Notes under the pieces: model-generated
What the model saw: only the letters and a program-made list of their open reading frames with translations
What the model was told of the DNA's origin: nothing
The model's database searches: none
Position numbers and translations under genes: made by a program
Part shown: positions 39,464 to 49,662 of the stretch, in pieces
Numbering within the stretch: position 1 is the stretch's first letter
Layout of the letters: each line of letters begins with the position of its first letter
NCBI GenBank assembly: GCA_020445605.1
Contig: JAGRGH010000030.1
Location: 1 to 64,000, forward strand
Source: Chromatiales bacterium
GTDB lineage: Bacteria > Pseudomonadota > Gammaproteobacteria > JAGRGH01
DNA: 64,000 nt
Reading direction: 5' to 3'

Positions 39464-40219
39464 TTACTCGCCGCTGGCGGCGGCGGATTCCGGAAGCGGC
39501 ATGCCGGGGCCGAGCCGGCGCCAATGGTCTCCAAGCCAGGCCTGCAAAGGCCGAAACCGCGCCTTGTATTCCATCTGCGGATCGCCGCCGACCCAGAATC
39601 CGAGGTAGACGAACGGCAATCCGGCCCGGCGTGCGAGGCGGATTTGCGTGAGGATCGCAAAGTTGCCCAGCCCGCGTGCCGAATGCGCGGGATCGAAAAA
39701 TGTGTAGACCGCGGACAGACCGTCGTCGAGTCGGTCGGTAATGGCGACGGCGAGGAGCTGGCCATCGAGCCGGAACTCGATTGCGTCGCTTGCCATCCAG
39801 TTGGAATACAGAAAGCCGGCAAGCCGACGATCGTCGAGGTCCTGCATGGGGCTTTCGGCGTGGCGCGCGGCAACATAGCGACGGTACAGCGCGATGTGCT
39901 CCGAGTTCAGGGCGCCGGGTCGCTCGATGACGCCGAGGTCGGCATTCTCGCGCAGGCAGCGGCGGTCGCGCCGGCGTGGCTCGAACTCGTCCACGGGCAC
40001 GCGAATGGCGACGCAGGCGTGACACTCCGGGCACTGCGGTCGGTAGATCAGATCGCCGCTGCGGCGGAAACCGCGCCGTGACAGGCGGCTGTAAAGGCGC
40101 GCGTCGGTCTCGGTCGATGGATCGACGAACAGCGTCGCGGCCCGGCGCGTTGCGATGTAAGGGCAGTCATGCACGGGTGTGACGAAACAGCTCAGGCGGT
40201 CGGTGCTGGGGCGTTTCAT
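39464..40219 (-). CDS. bpt: aspartate/glutamate leucyltransferase (arginyltransferase family)
   Basis: 251 residues. Transfers leucine from Leu-tRNA to N-terminal Asp or Glu, making N-degrons for ClpS. Family motifs: CPYIATRRAATLFVDP near the start, LIYRPQCPECHACVAIRVPVDEF (the Cys cluster), DPAHSARGLGNFAILTQI and FVYLGFWVGGDPQMEYKARFRPLQ. The start ATG overlaps the aat stop as ATGA, so coupled. Confidence 0.94.
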   Translation of the reverse strand: MKRPSTDRLSCFVTPVHDCPYIATRRAATLFVDPSTETDARLYSRLSRRGFRRSGDLIYRPQCPECHACVAIRVPVDEFEPRRRDRRCLRENADLGVIERPGALNSEHIALYRRYVAARHAESPMQDLDDRRLAGFLYSNWMASDAIEFRLDGQLLAVAITDRLDDGLSAVYTFFDPAHSARGLGNFAILTQIRLARRAGLPFVYLGFWVGGDPQMEYKARFRPLQAWLGDHWRRLGPGMPLPESAAASGE

Positions 40220-40920
40220 GTCCAGACCTCATCCGACCAGGCGCCGTCGTGCAGGGGAAGGTCAGCATAGACCTCCAGGCTCGCGGTGAAGTCCGCACGC
40301 GGCACCAGTTCGGCGCCCAGTGACATCACGTGCGTGCTCGCGACCTGGCAGTCCACCAGCGCCAGCCCGAACGGCGTGAGCCGCTCGATCAGCTTCACCA
40401 GGGCAACCTTCGAGGCATCACGCGCCCGGGCGAACATCGACTCGCCGAAGAACACCCGACCGAGCATGACGCCGTACAGGCCGCCGACCAGTTCCCCGGT
40501 TTCCGACCAGGTTTCGATGGAATGTGCGTGTCCGAGCGCGTGCAGGCGCGCGTAGGCATTGCGCATCTCGGAGGTGATCCAGGTGCCGCGCTGATCCCCG
40601 CGTGGCGCCGCGCAGGCGTCCACGACCGGCGAAAAAGCGCGGTCCGCGGTCACGCGATAGCCACGATTACGCAGGCTCTGGCGCAGACTTCGGGTTACAC
40701 GCAGACCGCCCGGGTAGAGCACGGCGCGTGGATCCGGTGACCACCACAGGATCGGCTCGCCGGCGCTGTACCACGGGAAAATTCCGCGCCGATAGGCGCG
40801 CAGCAGGCGAGCCGTGGACAGGTCCCCGCCGATCGCGAGCAGGCCAGACGGATCCTCCAGCGCCTGGTCAACCGGCGGGAAGGCCGCAAGCGGGTCGCCG
40901 GGGTCGATCATTGCCAGCAT
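40216..40920 (-). CDS. aat: leucyl/phenylalanyl-tRNA-protein transferase
   Basis: About 234 residues from the ATG at 40920; a GTG nine bases earlier is an alternative. Transfers Leu or Phe to N-terminal Arg/Lys. Seen: AFPPVDQALEDPSGLLAIGGDLS, GIFPWYSAGEPILWWSPDPRAVL, AHSIETWSETGELVGGLYGVMLGRVFFGESMF and LVDCQVASTHVMSLGA. Together with bpt it feeds the clpS-clpA degradation path encoded on the opposite strand. Confidence 0.95.
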   Translation of the reverse strand: MLAMIDPGDPLAAFPPVDQALEDPSGLLAIGGDLSTARLLRAYRRGIFPWYSAGEPILWWSPDPRAVLYPGGLRVTRSLRQSLRNRGYRVTADRAFSPVVDACAAPRGDQRGTWITSEMRNAYARLHALGHAHSIETWSETGELVGGLYGVMLGRVFFGESMFARARDASKVALVKLIERLTPFGLALVDCQVASTHVMSLGAELVPRADFTASLEVYADLPLHDGAWSDEVWT

Positions 40921-41043
40921 TTTGCGCACTACCGGGGTGGGTAGAACAAATGGGGCTATGCTAACCTCATTACCTTTCCAGGCACGAACCGGCCCGCGCG
41001 GGTCGCTCTCGTAACGTACGACACCACCAGACGAGGAACGAGC

Positions 41044-42051
41044 ATGAAGTTCTCCACCCTTTCCCGCGCGCTCGGCGCCGTGGCGGCCGCCACGCTGACC
41101 ATGACTGCGGGCTGCGTGACGACGGGCACCGAGACCACGGTGACCTCCGGGCAGAATTCGCCGGGCATCCAGGAGGCGCAGGCCGAGGCCTATGACGGCC
41201 CGAAGGCCCGCATCGCGGTCGCCCAGTTCAAGGACAAGACCGGCAAGGGCTGGTGGACCGGGTCGATCGGAAACGGCATGGCCGACCAGTTGACCACGGC
41301 GCTGTTCAACAGCAATCGCTATATCGTCCTCGAGCGGCAGGCACTCGAACACGTGCTGACCGAACAGGACCTCGGCGCGTCCGGCCGCATCCGGCAGGAT
41401 ACCGCTGCGCCGATCGGCCAGATCGAAGGTGCCGAACTCCTGATCGTCGCTGCGGTGACCGAGTTTGAAGGCAACGCTGGCGGTGCGGGGGGCGGTGTAG
41501 GCGGCGGTGGCGGCGGCATCTTTGGTGCGATTGCCGGCGGTATCAAGCGCGCGCACATGGCCATCGACCTGCGGGTCATCGACGCCAAGACCTCGCGCAT
41601 CCTCGCTGCGACCAGCGTCGAGGGCAAGTCCACCGACTTCAACGTTGGCGGTGCCCTGGGCGGCTACGGCGGTGGCGGCGCGCTGGTCGGTGCGCTCGGC
41701 GTCTGGGAAAACACCCCGACCGAGAAGGCGCTGCGGCAGGTGATCCAGAAGGCCGTGGAATTCGTCGTCAGCAAGACCCCGCAGAACTACTACCGCTACG
41801 GTGGAACGCGGCGTGCCGCGCCGGCGGCCGCGGCGGTTTCGGCACCGGCCTATGGCCCGAGCCGCGATGAGATTCGTGACCTGCAGGGCATGCTCAACGG
41901 GCTCGGCTACGACACCGGCACCCCGGACGGACTGCCGGGTCGCAAGACTGCGCAGGCCGTGACTGCATTCCAGCGCGACCAGGGCATGACGGCGTCGGGC
42001 GAACTCGACAGCGCGACCATTGCCGCGATCCGCAAGGCCGCCGGCAAGTAG
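41044..42051 (+). CDS. CsgG-like lipoprotein with C-terminal peptidoglycan-binding domain
   Basis: 335 residues. The N-terminal signal leads to a lipobox-like TAGC with C24 as the probable lipidated residue (the -3 residue is Thr, less usual). A CsgG-type domain follows (KARIAVAQFKDKTG, GNGMADQLTTALFNSNRYIVLER). A glycine-rich insert (AGGAGGGVGGGGGG) near 142-155 sits where CsgG has a loop. The last 70 residues form a PG_binding_1 domain (IRDLQGMLNGLGYDTGTPDGLPGRKTAQAVTAFQRDQGM). It probably anchors an outer-membrane or wall-linked assembly. ATG 41044 has AGGAACG upstream; a strong terminator follows. Confidence 0.85.
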   Translation: MKFSTLSRALGAVAAATLTMTAGCVTTGTETTVTSGQNSPGIQEAQAEAYDGPKARIAVAQFKDKTGKGWWTGSIGNGMADQLTTALFNSNRYIVLERQALEHVLTEQDLGASGRIRQDTAAPIGQIEGAELLIVAAVTEFEGNAGGAGGGVGGGGGGIFGAIAGGIKRAHMAIDLRVIDAKTSRILAATSVEGKSTDFNVGGALGGYGGGGALVGALGVWENTPTEKALRQVIQKAVEFVVSKTPQNYYRYGGTRRAAPAAAAVSAPAYGPSRDEIRDLQGMLNGLGYDTGTPDGLPGRKTAQAVTAFQRDQGMTASGELDSATIAAIRKAAGK

Positions 42052-42086
42052 TACCGCCGGGCGGCCTGAAGCCCTGAAATCGACAA

Positions 42087-42123
42087 GGCCCCGTGCGCCA
42101 GCCGGCGCCCGGGGCTTTTTTTT
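42087..42123 (+). terminator. rho-independent terminator
   Basis: A GC-rich stem (GCCCCG 42088-42093 / CGGGGC 42110-42115) is followed by eight Ts at 42116-42123. It lies 36 bases after the CsgG-like stop on the plus strand. Confidence 0.88.
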
Positions 42124-42153
42124 GCGACAAAAAGACGGCGGTGCCCGCCCGCT

Positions 42154-43320
42154 TCAACCGTCCTGTCGATAGGCCGAGTGTGCAGCGAGTTCCGCGCAGT
42201 AGTCGCGCACGGCCGCTTCTTCATGTGCCAGTGACCGACGCACCGCGGAGTCCAGTGCGGCGTCGGCGATCCAGTGCGCCGAGCGGGTGAGCACCGGATC
42301 GAAGCCGCGCAGGATCTTGTATTCGCCCTGGGCGCCGGGCTCGAAACGCAGCAGGCCTGACTCGATGGCGTGTTCGATGCCCTGGTAGTAGCAGGCTTCG
42401 AAATGCAGGGCGTCATAGCTCTCGAATGCGCCCCAGTGGCGTCCGTACAGGACGTCGCCCCAGATGAAATTGAGCGCTGCCGCAACGATGCGTTCGCCGG
42501 CCCGACACTGCACAAGCAGCAACTGATCGGGCAGTTCGTCGGCGATGCGTTCGAAGAATTCCAGTGACAGGGTCGCGGCTCCACCACGGCGCTCGAAAGT
42601 CGAGCGGTACAGGGCGTACCAGGTCGCCCACTCGGCCGCGGTGATCTCGCCGCCGGACTTGCGTACCAGACGGATCCCTGCGTCGCCGACCTTGCGCCGT
42701 TCACGGCGGATTTCCTTGCGTCGCTTTGAGTTGAGTGTCGCGAGAAATGCGTCGAAGTCCTCGTACCCGCGATTGACCCAGTGATACTGGCAGTCGTAGC
42801 GGGGCGCATGTCCGGCCGAGACGAGCCGCGCGTGATCCTGTTCGTGCGTGAACAGCCAGTGCACGGAAGACAGGTTTTCGGCCCTCGCCAGCGCGGGCGC
42901 CGCAGCGATCAGTCGCTCCGCGGCGGATGGTGTCTGTGGGTCGACCAGCAGTCTGGGGCCGGTGGCCGGGGTGTACGGGACGGCGACAACCAGCTTCGGA
43001 TAGTACGCAATCCCGGCCCGACGCGCGGCGTCGGCCCAGGTCCAGTCGAACACGAGCTCGCCATAGGAATTGAACTTGCGGTAGGCGGGCGCCGCGCCGA
43101 CCAGCCGATTCGAGCCATCGCGCACCAGCAGATGCGCGGGCAGCCAGCCGTAGCGCTCGCCGAGGCAGCCGGTGGCCTCGAGAGCGTGCAGGAATGCATG
43201 CCGCAGGAATGGTGCCTGCGGCCCGGCGAGGCGATCCCATTCGCTGGCGTCAATCTGATGGATCGCATTGATGACCTCGACCCGCAAACCCGCCGCGCAA
43301 GCGGGTGCAGTATCGCTCAC
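42154..43320 (-). CDS. GNAT/FemAB-like acyltransferase (COG3146)
   Basis: About 388 residues from the GTG at 43320, which overlaps the sbcB stop as GTGA. Matches the COG3146 family: DASEWDRLAGPQAPFLRHAFLHALE at the N-terminus, FDWTWADAARRAGIAYYPKLVVAVPYTP, the middle LNSKRRKEIRRERRKV, and LYGRHWGAFESYDALHFEACYYQGIE with LRGFDP. Two GNAT-like folds are expected. The substrate is not known; FemAB relatives add amino acids to lipid- or tRNA-linked acceptors. Confidence 0.85.
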   Translation of the reverse strand: MSDTAPACAAGLRVEVINAIHQIDASEWDRLAGPQAPFLRHAFLHALEATGCLGERYGWLPAHLLVRDGSNRLVGAAPAYRKFNSYGELVFDWTWADAARRAGIAYYPKLVVAVPYTPATGPRLLVDPQTPSAAERLIAAAPALARAENLSSVHWLFTHEQDHARLVSAGHAPRYDCQYHWVNRGYEDFDAFLATLNSKRRKEIRRERRKVGDAGIRLVRKSGGEITAAEWATWYALYRSTFERRGGAATLSLEFFERIADELPDQLLLVQCRAGERIVAAALNFIWGDVLYGRHWGAFESYDALHFEACYYQGIEHAIESGLLRFEPGAQGEYKILRGFDPVLTRSAHWIADAALDSAVRRSLAHEEAAVRDYCAELAAHSAYRQDG

Positions 43321-44774
43321 CCGTCGATCCCGTAGCGCGCGGCAAGCGCATTGCCGTGGGCGGTGAGCTCGTCGAGGATTGCTACGGCCCGCGCATCCGC
43401 ATCCGCGCCCAGCGCCGCGATTCTGGCGCGATATTCGGTCAGCCCCAGGACCTTTGGGTCGTCGCCGGCGAGCCGCCTGCGGCAGTGCGTGTTCCATTGC
43501 TGATGTTCGTCGGGCGTCAGTGTGTCCGGCTGGTTTCGCGCGCGCATGCGCAGCAGCAGCGTGTCGAGGCGGGGGTCCTGGAAGCGGCCCTGCCATTCGC
43601 GCCAGGTCGCGGGCGGGCTCGCGTGCAGCTCGGCCAGCCGGCGGCGGTCGGCGTCCGGCAGGAATCCGCCGGAATAGATCGAGAAATCGGCATCGACCGG
43701 TTCCGGCAGGTCGACCCTGCGGTTCGCCTCGACAAGGTTCGCGATGAAATCCGCGGCGGCCCGCAGCTTCTGCGCATGCTGGGCGCAGGTGTCGAGATCG
43801 AGCGCGCAGCGGGTGGCCGACACCGAATCGAGCGTGGCGACCGGCGCCAGCAACGGACAGTGGTTCAGCGCGATGGTCTTGACCGGCAGGCGCGGCGTGT
43901 CGGCAGGGAGTTCGGCGGCGGGCGTGAACAGGCGTTCACGCATCTGTGCGACCGAAAGCCCGAAGAACGGCGCGGGATCGTGCCGCAGATCGTAGGCCAG
44001 CACGCCGTTGCCGTTCTCTGGGTGGGGCGCCAGGCTTGCGACGGCGCTCAACCGGCAGTCTGCATCCGGATACATGCCCGAGACGTGCAGCCACATGGCC
44101 TGAGCGGGATCATCCAGCAGCTGCTGAACCGCGCGTTTTCCGCGCAGGCCGAACGCGTAGTCATATAGCCGTGGCTGCTTTTCACGCACGAGGCGCGCGA
44201 GTGCGATCGTGGCCTGCACGTCGGACAGCGCATCGTGCGCCTGGTCCTGCGCGAGCCCGTTCGCACGCGCGAGGTCCTCGAGCCGGTAACTCGTCGCCCC
44301 GGAGTCATGGTTCGGCCAGGCGATGCCGTACGGGCGCAGCGCACGGCACGCACGCACGGTGTCGATGATGTCCCAGCGCGATCGCCCGGCGCCGTACTCG
44401 CGCGCGTAGGGATCGAGCAGGTTGCGAAACAGCGACTGGCGCACGACTTCATCGTCGAAGCGGATGGAGTTGTAGCCGAGACTGCACGTGTTCGGTCGTG
44501 CCATCGCGCGGAGCAGCGTCTGGATGGCAGCCAGCTCGCCGACGGCACCTCTGGAGGCGACCCGCTGTGGCGTAAGCCCGGTGATCAGACAGGCCTCGGG
44601 CGCAGGCAGCAGGTCGTCGTCAGGCCGAACCCAAACGACAAGCGGTGCTTCGACCGGGTTGAGTTCCAGGTCCGTGCGCTGCGCGGCGATCTGCACGATG
44701 CGCGCGACCCGCGGATCATCGCCCGTGGTCTCGAGGTCGTACCAGAGCAGACTCTCGGCGCTGCGGCGGTTCAT
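43317..44774 (-). CDS. sbcB: exodeoxyribonuclease I
   Basis: 485 residues. A 3'-5' single-strand DNA exonuclease of the DEDDh type: DLETTGDDP holds the first acidic pair, NSIRFDDEVVRQSLFRN the second, and HDALSDVQATIALARLV the His-Asp end. An SH3-like and a C-terminal ExoI domain follow. It is involved in mismatch repair and recombination. The start overlaps the DUF4124 stop as ATGA. Confidence 0.95.
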   Translation of the reverse strand: MNRRSAESLLWYDLETTGDDPRVARIVQIAAQRTDLELNPVEAPLVVWVRPDDDLLPAPEACLITGLTPQRVASRGAVGELAAIQTLLRAMARPNTCSLGYNSIRFDDEVVRQSLFRNLLDPYAREYGAGRSRWDIIDTVRACRALRPYGIAWPNHDSGATSYRLEDLARANGLAQDQAHDALSDVQATIALARLVREKQPRLYDYAFGLRGKRAVQQLLDDPAQAMWLHVSGMYPDADCRLSAVASLAPHPENGNGVLAYDLRHDPAPFFGLSVAQMRERLFTPAAELPADTPRLPVKTIALNHCPLLAPVATLDSVSATRCALDLDTCAQHAQKLRAAADFIANLVEANRRVDLPEPVDADFSIYSGGFLPDADRRRLAELHASPPATWREWQGRFQDPRLDTLLLRMRARNQPDTLTPDEHQQWNTHCRRRLAGDDPKVLGLTEYRARIAALGADADARAVAILDELTAHGNALAARYGIDG

Positions 44775-45565
44775 TCGCCCGGGTAACCCTGAAGCACGGC
44801 GGCGATCTGCGGGTGATAGAGCGTCTCCGGGTCTGTGTCACGAATGCGCAACTGGTCGAACACGATCGGATCGCGGCGCGTGCGTTCGAAATTGCGCTCC
44901 TCGAAGGACTTCGGTCGCGATGCGGCGATTCGCTCGATCGGGCAGGCGGTTGGTGCGCAACGCGCACCGGCCTCGGTCGCCCAGGCCGCGAGTGCGGCAC
45001 AGGGCAACCCGTAATCGGCCCGGCAGCCGGCCTCGTCGGCGAGTTCCGCACAGTAAAAGCCCGAGCGGGCCAGACAATCGGCATCCGCGGGCGTCAGCGC
45101 GCCAGTGCGCGGAAATGGCTGGCGATGGTCGCGGATCAACAGCGCCGCGGGTCGCTCACGCAGGATGCGCAACGGCGCGTCGCAGTAGCGCTCGCGCCGC
45201 TGCGTACAATCCGCGGAAGCGAGCCGTTTCCATGTGAACAGCCGTTCGCAGGGCAAGCCATAGCGAAGCCAGCAAAAACGTTGATCGAGCCCGGGGTCGG
45301 GGATGGATGCGGGCCCCGGGGCGCTCAGCGCTTCGGGGAGCGGGCGTTCGGCAGGCGGCGCGGGCCGGGGCGCGATCGGCATCGTAACGATATTGGGATT
45401 CACCCGGATCGGTCGGGCCGAATCATTCGGCGGGTGGTCCGTGAAATGCACCTGTCCGGCGGCGTCCACCCAGCGATACATGGCCGCCGTCGCGACACCC
45501 GGCTGCCCGACGATGAGGCAGGCAACCAGCGCGAGAATTGCGGGCCCGAATGGGTTCGCTGACAT
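44771..45565 (-). CDS. secreted DUF4124 protein with a Cys-rich C-terminal region
   Basis: 264 residues. Signal peptide (ILALVACLIVGQPGVATA) then the DUF4124 motif MYRWVDAAGQVHFTDHPP, a short beta domain found in many gammaproteobacterial envelope proteins. The rest holds about ten cysteines in three loosely repeated stretches (CWLRYGLPCERL, CLARSGFYCAEL, CRADYGLPCAAL), which look like internal repeats stabilised by disulfides. Function unknown. ATG overlap with sbcB downstream suggests cotranscription. Confidence 0.78.
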   Translation of the reverse strand: MSANPFGPAILALVACLIVGQPGVATAAMYRWVDAAGQVHFTDHPPNDSARPIRVNPNIVTMPIAPRPAPPAERPLPEALSAPGPASIPDPGLDQRFCWLRYGLPCERLFTWKRLASADCTQRRERYCDAPLRILRERPAALLIRDHRQPFPRTGALTPADADCLARSGFYCAELADEAGCRADYGLPCAALAAWATEAGARCAPTACPIERIAASRPKSFEERNFERTRRDPIVFDQLRIRDTDPETLYHPQIAAVLQGYPGE

Positions 45566-45648
45566 GCGGCCATCATAAGCCGCCGGTTCGGCCCGCGTTC
45601 GCTGGTTCGGGCGTTCTGTCCGTGAACGCCCGTGGCCCGGGCGGGCGT

Positions 45649-46152
45649 TCAGCCCTGGCAGAGCGCCAGGGCCGATTCGAACGCGCCGGCGTTGGTCCGG
45701 CTCTCCATGACGACCGATTGCAGGTGCGAAGCCATGCGGGCGTGCGCGGCGAGGTCGTGGTAGTAGATCGCCGCCCGCGGGTCCACACGCAGGCCCAGTC
45801 CGCCGACCTCATAGGCGCGTGCGAGTACCTTGGCTGGAGCAATTGCCTCGGCGGGCGAGTGGTTGTGTGCCCCCGCGCGCAGTACCTCGTAGCCGCGCCG
45901 GTGTTCGACCGGCTGCGAGGAATCCGCGTAGGCCGATGACAGCAGCACGCTGGCCGTGCCCGAGCCGGCCAGATGCATGCAATGCAGGCGTGCGAGCGAC
46001 TCGCGTGAACCCGTGGCCTCGAAGTCACTCAGGTGCTGGCGTGCCTGCGCGGCTGGGGCGGCGGCGGTCGTGGCGCCGGTCGCGCTGGTCGTGGCGGCGG
46101 CGAGCGTGATCAAAAGCCCCGCGGTGATGGCGGAAAAGGTGTTGCGTTTCAT
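45649..46152 (-). CDS. secreted protein of unknown function
   Basis: 167 residues with a clear signal peptide (AITAGLLITLAAATTSATG). No family is recognised. The mature part is helical, with HLSDFEATGSRESLARLHCMHLAGSG and a later YYHDLAAHARMASHLQSV. It might be a small Sel1/TPR-like fold, but that is weak. The two cysteines could pair. It has its own space either side, and the start ATG is 209 bases from the divergent glyA. The gap shows no riboswitch that I can recognise. Confidence 0.65.
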   Translation of the reverse strand: MKRNTFSAITAGLLITLAAATTSATGATTAAAPAAQARQHLSDFEATGSRESLARLHCMHLAGSGTASVLLSSAYADSSQPVEHRRGYEVLRAGAHNHSPAEAIAPAKVLARAYEVGGLGLRVDPRAAIYYHDLAAHARMASHLQSVVMESRTNAGAFESALALCQG

Positions 46153-46360
46153 GAACCCCCCTTGCGAAATGAGTCTGTAGACGATTGCGGCGGGCGGTAC
46201 GGCCGGCCCGTGGTCGGCAGAGAGGGTAGGCGGGTGCCAGGGGGTGGCCTATCGGAGCCCCCTGCATTCTTTCGTAGGCCAGGGCTTACAGGCCGCGCGC
46301 TGGCGCGGTGCGATACCATTACTGGCTTGTCCTCCCGACTGATTCGAGGTTCCAGGCCCG

Positions 46361-47614
46361 ATGTTTCCGAAAGATATGCAGATCGCCGGTTTTGATGACG
46401 AGCTCGCCGCGGCATTGGCCGCCGAGCGCCGCCGTCAGGAAGAGCACCTCGAACTGATCGCCTCGGAGAACTACGCGAGCCCGCGCGTGCTCGAGGCACA
46501 GGGCAGCGTGCTGACCAACAAATATGCCGAGGGTTATCCCGCGAAGCGCTATTACGGCGGCTGCGAGAACGTGGATGTCGCCGAGCAGCTGGCGATCGAT
46601 CGCGCGAAAAAGCTGTTTGGCGCGGACTACGCCAACGTGCAGCCGCATTCCGGTTCGCAGGCGAATGCCGCTGCCTATCTTGCGCTGCTGTCGCCGGGTG
46701 ACACGATTCTCGGCATGAGCCTGGCCGACGGCGGCCATCTGACCCACGGCGCGAAGGTCAATTTCTCCGGAAAGCTGTTCAACGCCGTACAGTACGGGCT
46801 TTCGGCCGATACTGGCGAGATCGACTATGCGGCGGTGGAACGCTTGGCGCAGGAACACCGGCCGAAGATGATCGTGGCCGGTTTTTCGGCCTACTCACGT
46901 GTGGTCGACTGGCAGCGGTTTCGTGACATTGCCGATGCCGTCGGCGCATATCTGGTCGTGGACATGGCACATGTCGCGGGCCTGGTGGCGACCGGTGTCT
47001 ATCCGAGTCCGGTTGCAATCGCGGACATCACGACCAGCACCACGCACAAGACCCTGCGCGGCCCGCGTGGCGGTCTGATCCTTGCAAAGGCCAACGCCGA
47101 AATCGAAAAGAAGCTCAATTCGCTGGTGTTTCCGGGTACCCAGGGCGGTCCGCTGATGCACGTGATCGCCGCGAAGGCGGTGGCGTTCAAGGAGGCGATG
47201 GAGCCCGGGTTTGCCGACTACCAGAGGCAGGTCGTCGCCAATGCGCGCGCGATGGCGAATGTCATGATCGAACGCGGCTACGAAATCGTCTCCGGCGGCA
47301 CCGACAATCACCTGTTCCTCGTCAGCCTGATCTCGCGCGGCATGACCGGCAAGGCTGCCGATGCCGCCCTTGGCCGAGCGCACATCACGGTCAACAAGAA
47401 CGCGGTCCCCAATGATCCACAGTCGCCATTCGTCACGAGCGGTCTGCGCATCGGCTCGCCGGCCATCACCACGCGCGGATTCGGCCTGGACGAATCCCGC
47501 GCGCTTGCAGGCTGGATCTGCGACGTGCTCGATGATCTCGATGACGAGTCGGTCAACGCACGCGTACGTGAACAGGTGCTGGACATCTGTCGCCGGTACC
47601 CGGTGTACGGCTGA
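46361..47614 (+). CDS. glyA: serine hydroxymethyltransferase
   Basis: 417 residues, standard length. PLP enzyme interconverting serine and glycine with tetrahydrofolate. [62 protein letters not shown] and the lysine motif [14 protein letters not shown] are present. It opens the glyA-nrdR-rib line, where nrdR begins four bases after its stop, a common order in gammaproteobacteria. Confidence 0.97.
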   Translation: MFPKDMQIAGFDDELAAALAAERRRQEEHLELIASENYASPRVLEAQGSVLTNKYAEGYPAKRYYGGCENVDVAEQLAIDRAKKLFGADYANVQPHSGSQANAAAYLALLSPGDTILGMSLADGGHLTHGAKVNFSGKLFNAVQYGLSADTGEIDYAAVERLAQEHRPKMIVAGFSAYSRVVDWQRFRDIADAVGAYLVVDMAHVAGLVATGVYPSPVAIADITTSTTHKTLRGPRGGLILAKANAEIEKKLNSLVFPGTQGGPLMHVIAAKAVAFKEAMEPGFADYQRQVVANARAMANVMIERGYEIVSGGTDNHLFLVSLISRGMTGKAADAALGRAHITVNKNAVPNDPQSPFVTSGLRIGSPAITTRGFGLDESRALAGWICDVLDDLDDESVNARVREQVLDICRRYPVYG

Positions 47615-47617
47615 GCC

Positions 47618-48130
47618 GTGCATTGCCCGTATTGCGGTCATGCCGACACGCGGGTCGTGGATTCGCGTCTGGCCGTTGAATCGAATCAGGTTCGACGCCG
47701 GCGCGAGTGTGGCTCCTGCAACGAACGCTTCACGACCTTCGAGACCGCCGAGCTGAATCTGCCGCGGATCGTCAAGCGCGACGGTCGAATCGAACTGTTC
47801 AACGAGAGCAAGCTCGGGCATGGCGTGATGCTGGCGCTGGAAAAGCGCCCGGTTTCGAGTCCCGAGATCGATGCGGCGCTGGCACGAATCCGGCATCGTC
47901 TGCTCGCGTATTCCGAGCGTGATGTGCCCTCGTATCTGCTCGGCGAATGGGTCATGGACGAGTTGCGGGCGCTCGATCAGGTCGCCTACGTGCGCTTCGC
48001 ATCGGTCTATCGCAGCTTTCAGGACGTGCAGGCCTTCCGTGAGGAAATCGACCGTCTCACGGCCGAGCCGACGCCGGAGCAGCGGCGGCGCCAGATCAGC
48101 CTGCTCGATGACGAGGGCTCCGAGTCGTGA
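47618..48130 (+). CDS. nrdR: transcriptional repressor NrdR
   Basis: 170 residues from a GTG. An N-terminal zinc ribbon (CPYCGH with the second pair CGSCNERF) is followed by an ATP-cone ([30 protein letters not shown]) that senses nucleotide state and represses ribonucleotide reductase genes. The C-terminal tail is longer than some homologues but typical of proteobacteria. The stop overlaps the ribD start as GTGA. Confidence 0.96.
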   Translation: MHCPYCGHADTRVVDSRLAVESNQVRRRRECGSCNERFTTFETAELNLPRIVKRDGRIELFNESKLGHGVMLALEKRPVSSPEIDAALARIRHRLLAYSERDVPSYLLGEWVMDELRALDQVAYVRFASVYRSFQDVQAFREEIDRLTAEPTPEQRRRQISLLDDEGSES

Positions 48131-49236
48131 GTTCCGGTGAGCGCGCGGCCATGGCGCGCGCGATTCGACTCGCCAGTCGCGGGCTGTATTCGACCGATCC
48201 CAACCCGCGCGTGGGTTGCGTCATTCTTCGCGATGGCGAGATCGTCGGCGAGGGTTGGCACGAACGCGCCGGTGGCCCGCATGCGGAGGTTCTGGCACTG
48301 GCGGCCGCCGGTTCACGGGCACGCGGCGCGACCGCGGTCGTGACGCTGGAGCCGTGCAGTCACCACGGACGTACGCCGCCGTGTGCGGAGGCGCTTCTGG
48401 CCGCGGGTGTCGCGCGAGTGGTCGCCGCAACCGTCGATCCGAACCCGGCGGTTTCCGGGCGCGGCTTAGAGCAATTGCGTGATGCGGGCGTCGAGGTGGA
48501 AGTCGGACTCCTGGCCAACGAGGCCGGGGCGCTCAATCCGGGCTTCATGAAACGTATGCGCAGTGGGCGGCCGTATGTGCGCATGAAACTCGCCATGACA
48601 CTCGATGGACGTACCGCGCTCGCCGCGGGCGAAAGCCGCTGGATCACCGGGCCGGCCGCCCGCGCGGACGTGCAGCGTCTGCGCGGGCGTGCCTCGGCGA
48701 TTCTGACGGGCGTGAACACCGTGCTGGCCGATGACCCGTCACTGGATGTGCGCGCCTCGGAATGTGCGGTGAACGGAGTCATTCGCCAGCCGTTGCGGGT
48801 GATTGCCGATAGCACCGGGCGCACGCCGGCCGCGGCCCGCACGCTTGGCTTGCCCGGGTCGGTGTTGATTGCCACGAGGGCGACGGGTGCGGAGGCCCTG
48901 CGCCAATCCGGCGTCGATGCGCCGCTGGAGGTCTGCGCGGAACGCGGCGGACGGGTCGATCTGGCCGACCTGCTCGATCGCCTGGGACGGCGCGGGATCA
49001 ACGAACTGCACGTCGAGGCCGGTGCGACCCTGGCCGGTGCGCTGCTCGCCGATCGGCTCGCCGACGAGATCGTGCTCTATGTGGCGCCAGCGCTGCTTGG
49101 CAGCGGTGCGCGGGGGCTTGTTGATCTCGAGGTCGCAAAGATGTCGGATCGCGTTGAACTGCGCACGATTGACTCGCGCTCCGTGGGTGATGACTGGCGC
49201 ATCACCCTGATGCCCGTATACAGTCCGCGCTCGTGA
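48127..49236 (+). CDS. ribD: bifunctional pyrimidine deaminase/reductase
   Basis: 369 residues from a GTG overlapping nrdR. N-terminal deaminase: PNPRVGCVI, zinc site HAEVLAL and the [11 protein letters not shown] loop. C-terminal reductase: [23 protein letters not shown] and [12 protein letters not shown]. Carries out two steps of riboflavin synthesis from the GTP-derived pyrimidine. The following small gene begins in its stop codon. Confidence 0.96.
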   Translation: MSSGERAAMARAIRLASRGLYSTDPNPRVGCVILRDGEIVGEGWHERAGGPHAEVLALAAAGSRARGATAVVTLEPCSHHGRTPPCAEALLAAGVARVVAATVDPNPAVSGRGLEQLRDAGVEVEVGLLANEAGALNPGFMKRMRSGRPYVRMKLAMTLDGRTALAAGESRWITGPAARADVQRLRGRASAILTGVNTVLADDPSLDVRASECAVNGVIRQPLRVIADSTGRTPAAARTLGLPGSVLIATRATGAEALRQSGVDAPLEVCAERGGRVDLADLLDRLGRRGINELHVEAGATLAGALLADRLADEIVLYVAPALLGSGARGLVDLEVAKMSDRVELRTIDSRSVGDDWRITLMPVYSPRS

Positions 49237-49640
49237 GTGAGCTGGTCTGCTGCTTCCAGGGCCCCGTGATCGCCCGGACTTTCGCTTGCCGCCACGCGGA
49301 GGAAGTCGCCGCGCGCAATGGCCCGGCGGTGCTCTGCCACGACCCGGCCGCCCATGCGCGTTGCGCCCGGCTGCTTGCACGGCTCAAAGACGTCGGGTTG
49401 CCGGCACTGGGCTGCGAGGACGACCTGCTCAGCATGCCCGCGAGCGCGATGGTCCGGGTCCAGGCCGGCGGCGTGCTGGCCATTCAGGGTGCGCTGGCAC
49501 CGCAGGCAGCGGCACAAACGACTGTCGCGGACGTGGCGGGATTGCTCACAGACGAAGACGCCATTGCGACAGTGGCGGACGCATCCATTGCGCGGCGCAT
49601 CGTTGCCTACAAGGTCGAGCGTCGGCGCGGCCGACACTGA
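49233..49640 (+). CDS. protein of unknown function between ribD and ribE
   Basis: 135 residues from a GTG that overlaps the ribD stop (GTGA). No family is recognised. The N-terminus has two adjacent cysteines (LVCCFQG) and more follow (FACRHAE, VLCHDP, GCEDDLL). No signal or membrane segment. Its coupling to ribD and place inside the riboflavin operon suggest translation, and the 22-base gap to ribE also fits a real gene. A role in flavin synthesis is a guess. It could instead be a spurious frame in GC-rich DNA. Confidence 0.5.
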   Translation: MSELVCCFQGPVIARTFACRHAEEVAARNGPAVLCHDPAAHARCARLLARLKDVGLPALGCEDDLLSMPASAMVRVQAGGVLAIQGALAPQAAAQTTVADVAGLLTDEDAIATVADASIARRIVAYKVERRRGRH

Positions 49641-49662
49641 CATCGATTGGAACGCAGTTTGT

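Noticed and set aside
46153-46360. Possible riboswitch before glyA
   Set aside because: GC-rich with some pairing, but no glycine, SAH or THF aptamer core could be recognised.
47615-48126. FMN riboswitch for the rib genes
   Set aside because: No RFN-element consensus is visible upstream of ribD, ribE or ribH.
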